Notes under the pieces: generated by a model
Told to the model about the DNA's origin: nothing
The model's input: the letters and a program-made list of their open reading frames with translations, nothing else
Database searches by the model: none
Assembly: GCF_900129245.1 (NCBI RefSeq)
Contig: NZ_FQUT01000012.1
Coordinates: 78,653-142,652 of the forward strand
Origin: Chryseobacterium arachidis
Lineage (GTDB): Bacteria; Bacteroidota; Bacteroidia; Flavobacteriales; Weeksellaceae
Length of the DNA: 64,000 nucleotides
Direction: 5' to 3'
Position numbers and translations under genes: made by a program
Shown: piece by piece, positions 9,195 through 18,059 of the stretch
How the letters are laid out: the number at the start of each line of letters is the position of its first letter
Numbering within the stretch: position 1 is the first letter of the stretch

Positions 9195-9225
9195 AAAGCC
9201 TCTTTTTAAGGGGCTTTAGTTTTTC
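9195..9225 (+). terminator. Intrinsic terminator of the MBL/protease/ATPase operon
   Basis: AAAGCC at 9195-9200 pairs with GGCTTT at 9212-9217, extendable by G-T pairs, followed by AGTTTTTCT. It lies directly after the ATPase stop and marks the 3' end of the operon. Confidence 0.7.
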
Positions 9226-9289
9226 TATTATTCTTAGTTATAATTTTTTATAATGTATTAATACACAAAAATCATTAGAGACGTTAATT

Positions 9290-9916
9290 TTAGTAATTAT
9301 TTTTTCCTGTTGCCGCTGTCAAAAAATCGATTTCATATTTCTGTTCATTGACCACTTCTGAATAGAGATCCAATAGGTTTAAATTAACCTGATAGTGGGC
9401 TAATATCTGTCTGTTTTTAAGATGTATCTGACGTGTAAGTCGGGCAATGTACCAGAACGCGATTGTAAACACCACAAATAGTATCTGTAGCGTAGTAATA
9501 GAGATATCATAAACCTGGTTCACCAATTTGTTCTGCAGATCAGCACGGATTTCTTTTGTAGCTTTTGTTCTAATAATCTTTTGATCTGTTGCCGAAGTTT
9601 CTGACACCATTACCTCTGAATGGGTACCAAAATTATCATTGAGAAACTCTGTTACAACTTCATCATAATGCTCGTCAAAGTACCTGCGGTACTGATCTGG
9701 CGCCATAAAAGTACTGACCAATATCAAAAAGGCAAGTGACGCTAAGGAGATAAAAAATATTCTTTTAAGTACGTAATAGAAGTTATGGTACCAGCGAACC
9801 GGTTTTTGAGCTTTCATGTCGTCCAAGAGATTCTGAGCAGCCTGTATTTCTCTCTCAATATACATTCTGCTCTTTTTCTTAGCAGCTATAAAAGCGCTAA
9901 TTTCAAGATTATTCAT
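9290..9916 (-). CDS. Uncharacterised two-transmembrane protein
   Basis: 208 residues, not recognised. A basic, coiled-coil-like N-terminus (about 1-45, KKKSRMYIEREIQAAQNLL) precedes a first membrane segment (about 50-70, FFISLASLAFLILVSTF). A polar loop of about 65 residues follows, then a second membrane segment (about 140-160, TTLQILFVVFTIAFWYIARL) and a polar tail. It is convergent with the ATPase gene and transcribed in the same direction as the dnaE gene, but 130 bases separate it from that gene. Two-TM proteins with such a loop are common among defence-associated and stress genes, but nothing here assigns a role. Confidence 0.7.
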   Translation of the reverse strand: MNNLEISAFIAAKKKSRMYIEREIQAAQNLLDDMKAQKPVRWYHNFYYVLKRIFFISLASLAFLILVSTFMAPDQYRRYFDEHYDEVVTEFLNDNFGTHSEVMVSETSATDQKIIRTKATKEIRADLQNKLVNQVYDISITTLQILFVVFTIAFWYIARLTRQIHLKNRQILAHYQVNLNLLDLYSEVVNEQKYEIDFLTAATGKNNY

Positions 9917-10046
9917 TGATGTTTATAGGTTATTAGCTTTTAACTATCTTCCGGGGTTTTAACCAGAGATAAACACCAAATTTATTAAAAAAAATGTTTT
10001 CCAGGTACGGAAAACCGTAATTATTAATTAAGGAAACATTGGTAAC

Positions 10047-13000
10047 TTAGGAAATTGCTTTATGTCTGGGCAATCCAATTTCATGTTGTTGCGGATAAGG
10101 TGCACGGAAAGTCATGCTGACATCCTCCTTGATCCGCTGCTGCACTTCGTATTTCTTTTCCTCGTCATGGTAATAACGGGGATCTGCAATGAAAGGCATC
10201 TTCGCCATCTTACTGACAGTAACAGTAGGAAAGTTAAAATTTACTTCAACATTACCCAATAACAAATAGCACCCCCCACCCTGAAAAGGATATTTTTCAA
10301 GACAGTCGGCAAAATGGGCCGTGTCAAAGTAATCACCATTTACATCAATCCAGGTTCCAAAAAACATTGTCCCCCTATTGGTTGGAACGTGCTTTCTTGA
10401 AATGAGATACCCAAGCATCTTGACCTGCTTTTTATGGCACGAGGTCAGATCCTTAGCCATTGTGCTACCCCTGTATTTGGTCCGTAAAAGATCAAAAGGT
10501 GTACACGATACCGGGAAACTGAGAATCTCGATTTCGTCAAAAGCATCCTCAAAGATATTACGCTTCAGCTCAGGAAACTTAAATTCTTTGATCGGCTCCT
10601 CAAAAAGCGTCTGTAATTTATCCTGAGGTTTACATTCTCCCAATAAGAGACGTGCCCTGATCAATAGCTCATTCTTCGGAACCCCTGTAAACCGGAAGGC
10701 CCCGATCAAAATAAAAGTCTGCAATGTCTCTATTCCAACAGGTATGCGCCTGATAAAGGCTTCCATCGACCTGAACTCTCCATTTTTCCTTCTTTCCTCG
10801 GGGATCAACCTTGCGATTTTAGTTTCAACGTTTTCCAACAGCATCAAACCCAGATAAATGTCATTATCAAATATCGTCGTTTCATACTCGCTTTTGTTAA
10901 CGCACGGATTAAGGATCTTACCTCCGGACATTTTTGCCTCATGCACGTAGACTTCCGTCCTGTAAAACCCACCCATATTGTTGATGGCAGAAACCATGAA
11001 CTCTAATGGGTAGTACACTTTCAGGTATAAACTCTGGTAACTCTCCACAGCATAAGATGCCGAATGTGCCTTGCAGAATGAATATCCTGCAAAAGATTCA
11101 ATCTGCCGGTAGATTTCTTTGCTCAGTTCTTCAGGATGCCCCTGCTGCCTGCAAGATGCAAAAAAATCGTCCTTAACTTTCTGCAAAGCCGAAAGTGACC
11201 TACCTTTTCCGCTCATAGCCCTTCTGAGGATATCGCCATCGGCTGCAGATAAACCACCATAATGCAGGGCAATTTTTATCACATCCTCCTGATAGACCAT
11301 AATGCCGTAAGTTTCACCAAGCTGCTGTTCAAATACAGGATGGAAATATTCAAACTTATCCGGATTGTTGTGCCGGAAAACATATTCAGTCATCATCCCG
11401 CTCTGTGCAACGCCCGGACGGATGATAGATGATGCGGCAACCAGCACCTTATAATTATCACATTTCAATTTCCGGAGCAAGCCCCGCATGGCGGGTGATT
11501 CAATATAAAAACAGCCGATGGTACTTCCCCTGCTCAAATACTCATTGCATAATTTTTCATCTTTTGAGATCGTTGTGTCTTTGATGTTGACCTTGATACC
11601 GCGTTTCTCTTCCAAAAGCCTTACGGTATCATATATGGTTCCAAGACCACGCTGGGAAAGGATATCAAATTTCTCAAATCCAATTTCTTCCGCAACGTGC
11701 ATATCCCATTGAACGATCGGAAATCCCTTAGGTGGCATTTCCAAAGCGGTAAAATTTGTTAAAGGTTCTTCAGAAATAATAATTCCGCAGGAATGCATGC
11801 TCCGCTGGTTCGGAAACTTCTGCAGGAGCATTCCATATTTTTGTACCTGCTGAATTACTTTATCGCTAAAAACACGTTCGGGATTTTTGCTCAGGGTATC
11901 CAGTTCATCTTTTGGAAGTCCGAACGCTTTTCCTACTTCACGGATGATTGACCGGTATTTGAATTCGACATTGGTTCCACAAAAGGCAACATAATCCTTT
12001 CCATAACGGTTAAAGATATAATCCAGGATAACATCCCTTTCCTGCCAAGACCAGTCGATATCAAAATCGGGCGGGCTCTTACGGTTCAGATTTAAAAACC
12101 GCTCAAAATAAAGATCTAGTTCAATTGGGCATATATCGGTAATGCCAAGGCAGTAAGCGACAATTGAATTGGCGCCACTCCCCCGTCCCACATGCATGAA
12201 TCCCATGCTATTGCTGTATCTTATAATATCCCAGGTGATCAGGAAGTAACCGCTAAAGTTAAGCTCATCTATAACCTTTAGCTCTTTTTCTACCCGTTCG
12301 GTAGCTCGTTGGTGTTTTCTGCCGTACCTTCTTTCAAGTCCTGCATATGCTAATCTGGTGAGCAGTTTCAGGTCATCGGCTTTAGTACCTGTATAATGCT
12401 TTTTATTTCTTGGGGTTCCAGCCTGAAATTCAAAATTGCAATCTGCGAGAACCTTTTGTGTATTTTCAATAATCTGCGGATAATGTCGATATGTTTCTAA
12501 GATAGTTTCTGGAGATTCAAAATATTCTCCTTTTGTACAAACTTCATTTTCTGGCAACATGGAGAGCAATATATTATTATCGATTGCCCGCAAAATACGG
12601 TGCAGGTTATATTCTTTCTTTGTGCTGAATGTGATAGGGTGAAGAATGACCATTTTCGAAATGAATTTTTTCAGGTTTGGCCTAATAAGCAGATTCAGCT
12701 CTTCTTTGCGTATGCCAATGAATTCATTTTCCTCCAGTTCTTCTGGAAAACAGTTTAATGAATAAATTACAAAGTTGTTTTTGAGATCAGGCTGTCTGGG
12801 AAGTTCAATGCCATCACAATTATAAGAAGTTAAGATTTTATTCACTTCCCCTAATCCAGCGAAATCTTTGGCAACAGTTATGTATAATAATTCGCTCTCA
12901 TTCCTTACTTCAACCCCAACAATGGGCCGGATATTGTTCTCTTCACATTTTCGCTTAAATTCGTAGATTCCAGTCACGGTATTAATATCTGTAAGAACAA

Positions 13001-13097
13001 GTTCTTTTATACCCAGGGCGAAAGCCTGGGAAACAAGATCGTCAATGGAAAGTGTTCCATATCGAAGGCTGTGATAAGAATGACAGTTCAGATACAT
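10047..13097 (-). CDS. DnaE-type DNA polymerase III alpha subunit (error-prone/DnaE2-like)
   Basis: 1016 residues, shorter than a replicative DnaE (about 1160-1200) and close to the accessory DnaE2/ImuC size. The N-terminal PHP domain opens with NCHSYHSLRYGT, then LVLTDINTVTGIYEF. The polymerase-III catalytic Asp cluster is PDFDIDWS (about residues 340-347), followed by FCGTNVEFKYRSIIREVGKAFGLP. Helix-hairpin-helix and OB-like regions occupy the C-terminal third (FAGYSFCKAHSASYAVESYQSL near 690). The dinB gene is 9 bases upstream on the same strand. DnaE2-type polymerases work with Y-family enzymes in damage-induced mutagenesis. This, and the S24 repressor gene divergent to dinB, argue against it being the housekeeping replicase. 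Confidence 0.9.
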   Translation of the reverse strand: MYLNCHSYHSLRYGTLSIDDLVSQAFALGIKELVLTDINTVTGIYEFKRKCEENNIRPIVGVEVRNESELLYITVAKDFAGLGEVNKILTSYNCDGIELPRQPDLKNNFVIYSLNCFPEELEENEFIGIRKEELNLLIRPNLKKFISKMVILHPITFSTKKEYNLHRILRAIDNNILLSMLPENEVCTKGEYFESPETILETYRHYPQIIENTQKVLADCNFEFQAGTPRNKKHYTGTKADDLKLLTRLAYAGLERRYGRKHQRATERVEKELKVIDELNFSGYFLITWDIIRYSNSMGFMHVGRGSGANSIVAYCLGITDICPIELDLYFERFLNLNRKSPPDFDIDWSWQERDVILDYIFNRYGKDYVAFCGTNVEFKYRSIIREVGKAFGLPKDELDTLSKNPERVFSDKVIQQVQKYGMLLQKFPNQRSMHSCGIIISEEPLTNFTALEMPPKGFPIVQWDMHVAEEIGFEKFDILSQRGLGTIYDTVRLLEEKRGIKVNIKDTTISKDEKLCNEYLSRGSTIGCFYIESPAMRGLLRKLKCDNYKVLVAASSIIRPGVAQSGMMTEYVFRHNNPDKFEYFHPVFEQQLGETYGIMVYQEDVIKIALHYGGLSAADGDILRRAMSGKGRSLSALQKVKDDFFASCRQQGHPEELSKEIYRQIESFAGYSFCKAHSASYAVESYQSLYLKVYYPLEFMVSAINNMGGFYRTEVYVHEAKMSGGKILNPCVNKSEYETTIFDNDIYLGLMLLENVETKIARLIPEERRKNGEFRSMEAFIRRIPVGIETLQTFILIGAFRFTGVPKNELLIRARLLLGECKPQDKLQTLFEEPIKEFKFPELKRNIFEDAFDEIEILSFPVSCTPFDLLRTKYRGSTMAKDLTSCHKKQVKMLGYLISRKHVPTNRGTMFFGTWIDVNGDYFDTAHFADCLEKYPFQGGGCYLLLGNVEVNFNFPTVTVSKMAKMPFIADPRYYHDEEKKYEVQQRIKEDVSMTFRAPYPQQHEIGLPRHKAIS

Positions 13098-13106
13098 AAC
13101 AATACT

Positions 13107-14255
13107 TTAGCGTGAAAAATTAAACCCAACGGCCCTACCGACCGCATCTTTACCAAAACGGTTCTTGATATTATCCATAGCCTGATACAGGCTAATCAGC
13201 TGCGCACTGTCCTCAAACAGGCTCATCTGATAACTTCCGGGAACAAGATCGGTAAGCCTGAGTCCTACCAGCCTCAATCGCATCCGTCTTGTATAAAGTT
13301 TATTAAAAAGGTCAAGCGCAACTCTCGCCAGCGTATGATCGGATGAGGTATAAGAAATTTTGCATTGCTTGGTTTCTGTATCAAAATTTGCGTATCTGAT
13401 CTTGACTACTACGGTTGAGGTCAGCCATTTTTCACTGCGAAGCTGGTGGGCAAGCTGCTCAGCCATTCCGGAAAGTAAGCTTTTCACCTCAGCGACATCC
13501 ATGGTATCGCTGCTAAATGTCCTTTCTTTGGAAATAGACTTTCGCTCGGAAAATGGAATAACGGGCGTATTATCAATCCCATTGGCTTTCTTCCACAGAT
13601 CTACCCCATTTTTCCCGATCATCTGCTGCAATACCTCAACAGGCATTTCCGATAGCGTACCGATGGTTCTGATACCAACTCTTGAAAAAAGTTCAAATGT
13701 TGCTTTTCCGACCATGGGTATTTTTTTAATCGAGAGCGGATTAAGAAAGGATTGAACACCCACTGGCAATATTTCCCGGTGACCATGTGGCTTGGATTCC
13801 CCAGTACCGATTTTACTCACTGTCTTATTCACCGATAGTGCATAGCTGATCGGTAGCCCCGTCTCCTTCTCGATCCTCGCGCCCAACTCATTTGTCCATT
13901 TATACGCACCAAAAAATCTGTCCATACCCGTAAGATCCAGGTAAAATTCATCTATAGATGCTTTTTCCATCAATGGAGCGCTCTCTTCAATGACCTCGGT
14001 AACCATATGGGACATTTTGGAATACAGCTCCATGTCTCCCTTCACAACCCTTGCCTGTGGACAGAGACGGAGCGCCATTTTCATGGGCATGGCAGATCTT
14101 ACTCCAAAAGTTCTCGCTTCATAACTGCAGGAAGAAACAACTCCCCGATCCCCACCTCCAATAATCAGCGGAATCCCCTTAAGCTGGGAGTTTACCAACC
14201 TTTCGCATGATACAAAAAACGTATCCAGATCCATATGTACAATCGCACGCTCCAT
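13107..14255 (-). CDS. dinB: Y-family DNA polymerase IV
   Basis: 382 residues. Visible features: the first catalytic Asp9 in HMDLDTFF, the nucleotide-contact motif SSCSYEARTFGVRS, catalytic Asp102-Glu103 in ASIDEFYLDLTG, thumb helix-hairpin-helix motifs (IKKIPMVGKATFELFSRVGI), and a little-finger domain ending with QMSLF near residue 344, a plausible beta-clamp-binding motif. It bypasses DNA lesions at the cost of fidelity. The start ATG at 14255 faces the S24 repressor gene across an 80-base region that carries palindromes, so it is probably repressed until DNA damage. It is the first gene of a dinB-dnaE operon. Confidence 0.94.
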   Translation of the reverse strand: MERAIVHMDLDTFFVSCERLVNSQLKGIPLIIGGGDRGVVSSCSYEARTFGVRSAMPMKMALRLCPQARVVKGDMELYSKMSHMVTEVIEESAPLMEKASIDEFYLDLTGMDRFFGAYKWTNELGARIEKETGLPISYALSVNKTVSKIGTGESKPHGHREILPVGVQSFLNPLSIKKIPMVGKATFELFSRVGIRTIGTLSEMPVEVLQQMIGKNGVDLWKKANGIDNTPVIPFSERKSISKERTFSSDTMDVAEVKSLLSGMAEQLAHQLRSEKWLTSTVVVKIRYANFDTETKQCKISYTSSDHTLARVALDLFNKLYTRRMRLRLVGLRLTDLVPGSYQMSLFEDSAQLISLYQAMDNIKNRFGKDAVGRAVGFNFSR

Positions 14256-14289
14256 TTTTTTACTAAATTATTTAGCAAAATTGAGAAGA

Positions 14290-14333
14290 TTTGTCACAAA
14301 TAACAGTACATTTGTTGTGAAAAATATTCACAA
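14290..14333. promoter_or_regulatory. Divergent promoter with two candidate operators for the S24 repressor
   Basis: A perfect palindrome TTGTGAA-AAATA-TTCACAA lies at 14315-14333, ending two bases before the repressor ATG. A second, shorter one, TTTGT-C-ACAAA, lies at 14290-14300. TACATTTG at 14307-14314 matches the Bacteroidota -7 box TAnnTTTG for the repressor gene and sits between the two palindromes. The arrangement would let one repressor control its own gene and the divergent dinB-dnaE operon. Confidence 0.6.
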
Positions 14334-14334
14334 A

Positions 14335-15114
14335 ATGTCAGCACTCTCGATTTTAGCCCATAACATCACATATTTGCGGATGCAGATACCAAAAATGTCA
14401 CAGCAAAAGTTCGCCGCTCAATTGTTTATCACAAGAGATGCCTACGCAAAATATGAAAACGGCAAAGTCAATCCCCCACTTGATGTGCTACTAGCGATCT
14501 CTAAATATTATCATATCAGTACTGATCTTCTAATGACCGTCGATCTGAGAAAATACAAGCTGGAAGAAATGCTCAATCTGCCCGATAACAGAATCTTGCT
14601 GCCGATAAAAACAGATGCTACCGGAGAAAACAAAATTGAGATTATCCCCTACAAAGCTTCAATGGGATATCTTGCGGGTTATGCCGATCCGGAATATATA
14701 GAAGGCCTGCAGACCATGTCGCTTCCATTTCTACGTAATGGAAAGTACAGGGCATTTCCTGTTGAAGGAGATTCAATGCCCCCATACAAAGACGGTACTT
14801 TTATTATCGGTGAATATGTAGAAAGCATTGAGGTTTTAAAAGTTGGTAAAACACATTTACTTGTTACTAGAACAGGCTTTACATTTAAACGTATCGAAAG
14901 CGTTAATCTGAATTCGATAACAGTAAAATCAGATAATTCATTTTACGATAATTACGAGATTCCATTTTCCGATGTTTGGGAAATCTGGCAATATGCTGGG
15001 AGTTTTTCTAAGCATGAACAACACTTGCTAAAATATAATGATGAAAACATAAAAAATGTATTATTACATTTAGTAGAAGAAGTATCTGCGCTTCAACAAA
15101 TGATCATTAAATAG
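14335..15114 (+). CDS. XRE-family repressor with S24 (LexA-like) self-cleavage domain
   Basis: 259 residues from the ATG at 14335. A TTG at 14281 would extend it into the operator region and is unlikely. The N-terminal helix-turn-helix (about 10-65, SQQKFAAQLFITRDAYAKYENG) is a typical XRE fold. The C-terminal peptidase S24 domain has an Ala114-Gly115 cleavage pair in GYLAGYAD, the nucleophile Ser147 in GDSMPP and the general-base Lys185 in GFTFKR. The spacings are close to those of LexA and phage CI. RecA-stimulated self-cleavage would relieve repression of the divergent dinB-dnaE genes. It acts as a local SOS regulator, distinct from the canonical LexA fold. Confidence 0.9.
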   Translation: MSALSILAHNITYLRMQIPKMSQQKFAAQLFITRDAYAKYENGKVNPPLDVLLAISKYYHISTDLLMTVDLRKYKLEEMLNLPDNRILLPIKTDATGENKIEIIPYKASMGYLAGYADPEYIEGLQTMSLPFLRNGKYRAFPVEGDSMPPYKDGTFIIGEYVESIEVLKVGKTHLLVTRTGFTFKRIESVNLNSITVKSDNSFYDNYEIPFSDVWEIWQYAGSFSKHEQHLLKYNDENIKNVLLHLVEEVSALQQMIIK

Positions 15115-15130
15115 CCTATTATTAACTTAT

Positions 15131-16333
15131 CTATTTTTGATTTGTATTAAAATAAAACACATTATATCGAATTAGGCCTGTACCAGGCGTAAAGTTCCAA
15201 CTGATTGGTATGTTTGTTTGAAGTAAGTTCATTGTAGGATATTGACCTGTAACCAAATCACTTTTAGAAAAAGGTTCATCAGTAAAAAAACCAAGGTCAT
15301 CTATTTCTGAGTCAGTCGCCATTCCATTACTCCACGATTCTGAATATAGAAATTTACTTAAAGTAGACCAAAACTTAGACGTTAAATCTTTATGAGAGGA
15401 ATTCTTCGAGAACGCATTACCTAAATAATTTTTCGATTCCTTATTCAAATTTAGTAGTGCATAATTTAACAACATTTTATCCCTTGCACTTAATCTGTTA
15501 AAGTCAGATTTTTTATTCCCAAAATTATAAATGTAATCCGCATATATCAAATAATCTCGGCTTTGGGGAAAATACATTAGATAGTCTGTTAAAAGACCCA
15601 ACTGGTTTAAATCAAATTCTGTTAGATCGAAATCGAAACCAGCAATACTCCTATATGCTTCTGCAGGATAAGACCTAAACATAAGCTTTTTCTCAGAATG
15701 ATTGTACTTCATTCCACCCTCTTTATATCGCTCTGGATTTGCAATAATATCTCGAATTCGTAACCACATCTTATGTTCCTGATCTTTGTTCTTTATTGAA
15801 TTAATTAAATTTTCTTCAATTAGTCCAACAGCTTGAGCACGCCATGATCTGTTCCATCTATCTGGAGCAGAAAGGCTTAATAAAACTTCCTCACTTGAAA
15901 AAGTAGATAATTTAAATCTAGCATCCAAATTGGAAAATCCTTTTTCTAATGTAAAGAGATCAAATAAGGAAAAAATTGAAGCAACAGCAGCGACGTATTT
16001 TCCTACAGTGCCATTTGTTTTATAATGATCTATAAATTCAGCTACTCTTTTCTCTGCGTCAGCGGAAACAAGAAACTCTTCGCCATTTATTGATACTTTT
16101 GACTTGCGCGTTGAAGTTGCTTTTTTAGAACCAGATCTACTATTTCCACCACCTCTAGCTTCAATTCTACCAGATAACTCAGGCCTTTCAATTTCTCTCC
16201 CCCCATATTCGGCTGAAACGTTAATAACTTGCATTTGATAGGTCTCTCTTGCCATTCCTCCATCATTTTGCGCAAAAGTAGAATTCGGAATTATTAATAT
16301 TCCAATAATTATTTGAAGTAGGTTAATTTTCAT
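15131..16333 (-). CDS. Uncharacterised exported protein
   Basis: 400 residues, not recognised. A clear signal peptide (MKINLLQIIIGILIIPNSTFA, cleavage near residue 21) is followed by a Gly/Ser/Arg/Lys-rich stretch (about 56-76). A mostly helical, aromatic-rich body has repeated acidic and Asn-rich segments and no cysteine. It converges with the S24 repressor gene with 16 bases between stops, and is divergent from the next ECF sigma gene. Nothing around it indicates a function; a periplasmic or surface protein is all that can be inferred. Confidence 0.75.
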   Translation of the reverse strand: MKINLLQIIIGILIIPNSTFAQNDGGMARETYQMQVINVSAEYGGREIERPELSGRIEARGGGNSRSGSKKATSTRKSKVSINGEEFLVSADAEKRVAEFIDHYKTNGTVGKYVAAVASIFSLFDLFTLEKGFSNLDARFKLSTFSSEEVLLSLSAPDRWNRSWRAQAVGLIEENLINSIKNKDQEHKMWLRIRDIIANPERYKEGGMKYNHSEKKLMFRSYPAEAYRSIAGFDFDLTEFDLNQLGLLTDYLMYFPQSRDYLIYADYIYNFGNKKSDFNRLSARDKMLLNYALLNLNKESKNYLGNAFSKNSSHKDLTSKFWSTLSKFLYSESWSNGMATDSEIDDLGFFTDEPFSKSDLVTGQYPTMNLLQTNIPISWNFTPGTGLIRYNVFYFNTNQK

Positions 16334-16392
16334 GGCATAATATATTTCTGGTACATTGGTAATTAAATTACAAAAAAATGGTCAACATTCTT

Positions 16393-16428
16393 TTTGTTAA
16401 TAGAAATAATTTAAAATATTTAAATTTG
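16393..16428 (+). promoter_or_regulatory. Candidate promoter of the second ECF sigma gene
   Basis: TAAATTTG at 16421-16428 matches the -7 consensus TAnnTTTG exactly. A TTTG at 16393-16396 is the nearest -33 element but at 24 bases the spacing is longer than usual. If real, it excludes the GTG start at 16428 and favours ATG 16458. Confidence 0.35.
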
Positions 16429-16457
16429 TGAATTACGATTTTCCCAAAAAATCTGGT

Positions 16458-16982
16458 ATGAGCCTCTTTTCTAACTATCCAAGCCTAGCCGATCGTATGT
16501 TTCAGGAGATTTATGAAACATACAAGAATCGTGTTTTTGCTGTAGTGGGTTCTAAGATTAGGGATAGAGATGATGTACTTGATATCATGCAAAACGTATT
16601 TTTTCATCTTTGGATCTACAGGGAATCGCTCACAAAGGAAAATTCCGAAAGCATCATCATAAAAACATGCAAACAGGAGATTTCAAATTTCATATCTCTA
16701 CAAAAAAAGCAGCCCATTACCCAGGAATCAGCTCATATTAAATTATCGGACGAATCGGATGATATGCTGGAGGCAGCTCTTGAAAAAGAGGAACAATTAA
16801 ATGCTGTACAGCTTAGCATGGAACTCCTCCCAATTTCGAGAAAGCAGATTTTGACCCTGAACAAAATGGAAGGCATCACACAGGAAAAAATTGCTGATCA
16901 ATTTGGCCTATCTAAAAAAGCCGTTGAAAAGCAAATTTCAAAGGCAGTGCAATTTCTGAGAAACCGTCACAAAAACTCTTAA
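16458..16982 (+). CDS. ECF-type RNA polymerase sigma factor
   Basis: 174 residues from ATG 16458; a GTG at 16428 is an alternative. Region 2 is seen in MFQEIYETYKNRVFAVVGSK and DDVLDIMQNVFFHLWIYRE. Region 4 helix-turn-helix is EKIADQFGLSKKAVEKQISKAV. The protein is followed 94 bases later by a FecR gene and then by SusC and SusD genes on the same strand, forming a complete trans-envelope signalling and uptake locus. The SusC carries an STN domain, which supports the link. Confidence 0.9.
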   Translation: MSLFSNYPSLADRMFQEIYETYKNRVFAVVGSKIRDRDDVLDIMQNVFFHLWIYRESLTKENSESIIIKTCKQEISNFISLQKKQPITQESAHIKLSDESDDMLEAALEKEEQLNAVQLSMELLPISRKQILTLNKMEGITQEKIADQFGLSKKAVEKQISKAVQFLRNRHKNS

Positions 16983-17076
16983 ATTAAGTTAATATCAGTT
17001 AAATTTCGTTAATATTTCATGTTAAGGGGGGGGGATTTTTATGTTTTCCCGGTATACTTAATAAAGCCACCTTATT

Positions 17077-17913
17077 ATGAAACCACAAGATGACGATATA
17101 GAACCACTAACCGACCAGGAAGCAAAGCAGGTCTGGGAGCAACTTACTTCCCGAATAAAAGCACACGAAGAAAAAAAGAAAAAAAATAAAATCATCAAGC
17201 TAACTTCCATTATGGTGGCAGCGACCGTGCTTTTAATATTCAGCATTGTAGCGTATAGGAACATTTTTGTTCCGCAAGTTTATCAGGCGGATCGTCATGA
17301 TTTATATATCACCTTAAAAGACGGTTCAAAAGTAACATTGCTTAAAGGGTCAAGCTTAACAATAGAAAAATCCTTCCCTGCCGAAACAAGAGATGTTTAT
17401 CTTCAGGGAAATGCGATATTCAATGTGGCCAAATCCAAAGATCACCCTTTTATTGTCCACGCAGGAAATTATCAGGCTAAGGTCCTGGGAACAGTCTTTA
17501 AGGTTTTGCAAAAGGGATCAAATTTTAATATCGACCTCTATGAAGGAAAAGTCCAGGTCTCGCAGCGAGAAAAACCGCAGGAATCCTATATTATCACTCC
17601 CAATGAAACGTTCTCCAACCTCGGTGATAAAAATGTTGCCGTTATAGCCCCCACAGCACAAAACGCTAAAGATCCTGAAAACAAAACATTCAGCGCAAGC
17701 CTGGCATTCAAAGATTTCAATTTAAAAAAAGCGATTGCAATAGCTGAACAGACCTATCATATCAAAATTATCTATCCTTCTGACAGGGATTCATCCAAGA
17801 TATCAGTTCTCTCGCATAAAGAAACCGCAGAAGAATTTATTGAACGAATTTCAATACCGTTAAACCTAAACATAAAAAAAATCAATGAAAACACATTTCA
17901 ACTTCAGGAGTAG
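17077..17913 (+). CDS. FecR-family anti-sigma factor
   Basis: 278 residues, about 100 shorter than the other FecR in this window because the linker between membrane segment and FecR domain is short. A charged cytoplasmic N-terminus (1-41) is followed by one membrane segment (about 42-64). The FecR domain spans about 75-175 (LKDGSKVTLLKGSSL, GNAIFNVAKSKDHPFIVHAG, KVLGTVFKV) and the C-terminal DUF4974 domain about 205-278 (FKDFNLKKAIAIAEQTYHIKI). It lies between its sigma factor and a SusC receptor, and would transmit receptor occupancy to the sigma factor. Confidence 0.92.
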   Translation: MKPQDDDIEPLTDQEAKQVWEQLTSRIKAHEEKKKKNKIIKLTSIMVAATVLLIFSIVAYRNIFVPQVYQADRHDLYITLKDGSKVTLLKGSSLTIEKSFPAETRDVYLQGNAIFNVAKSKDHPFIVHAGNYQAKVLGTVFKVLQKGSNFNIDLYEGKVQVSQREKPQESYIITPNETFSNLGDKNVAVIAPTAQNAKDPENKTFSASLAFKDFNLKKAIAIAEQTYHIKIIYPSDRDSSKISVLSHKETAEEFIERISIPLNLNIKKINENTFQLQE

Positions 17914-17962
17914 ACTTCGCTCCCTGATTACTGTGGACATGATCCCGGACAATTAGAAAGTT

Positions 17963-18001
17963 GACGGTTGGAAAAAATAGACCGACGGGGGCAACCGTCG
18001 G
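17963..18001 (+). promoter_or_regulatory. Mutually exclusive stem-loops in the fecR-susC spacer
   Basis: CCGACGG (17982-17988) pairs with CCGTCGG (17995-18001) over a 6-base loop. The same CAACCGTC segment (17992-17999) can instead pair with GACGGTTG at 17963-17970. The two structures cannot form together. No T-run follows, so simple intrinsic termination is not supported. Confidence 0.45.
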
Positions 18002-18059
18002 CCCGGTATCCAACTAATAAAACTTCTCGGAATTATTAATTTTAAATACATGCAAAAAT

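Noticed and set aside
14281..15114. TTG start for the S24 repressor 54 bases upstream
   Set aside because: It would place the operator palindromes and the -7-like box inside the coding region.
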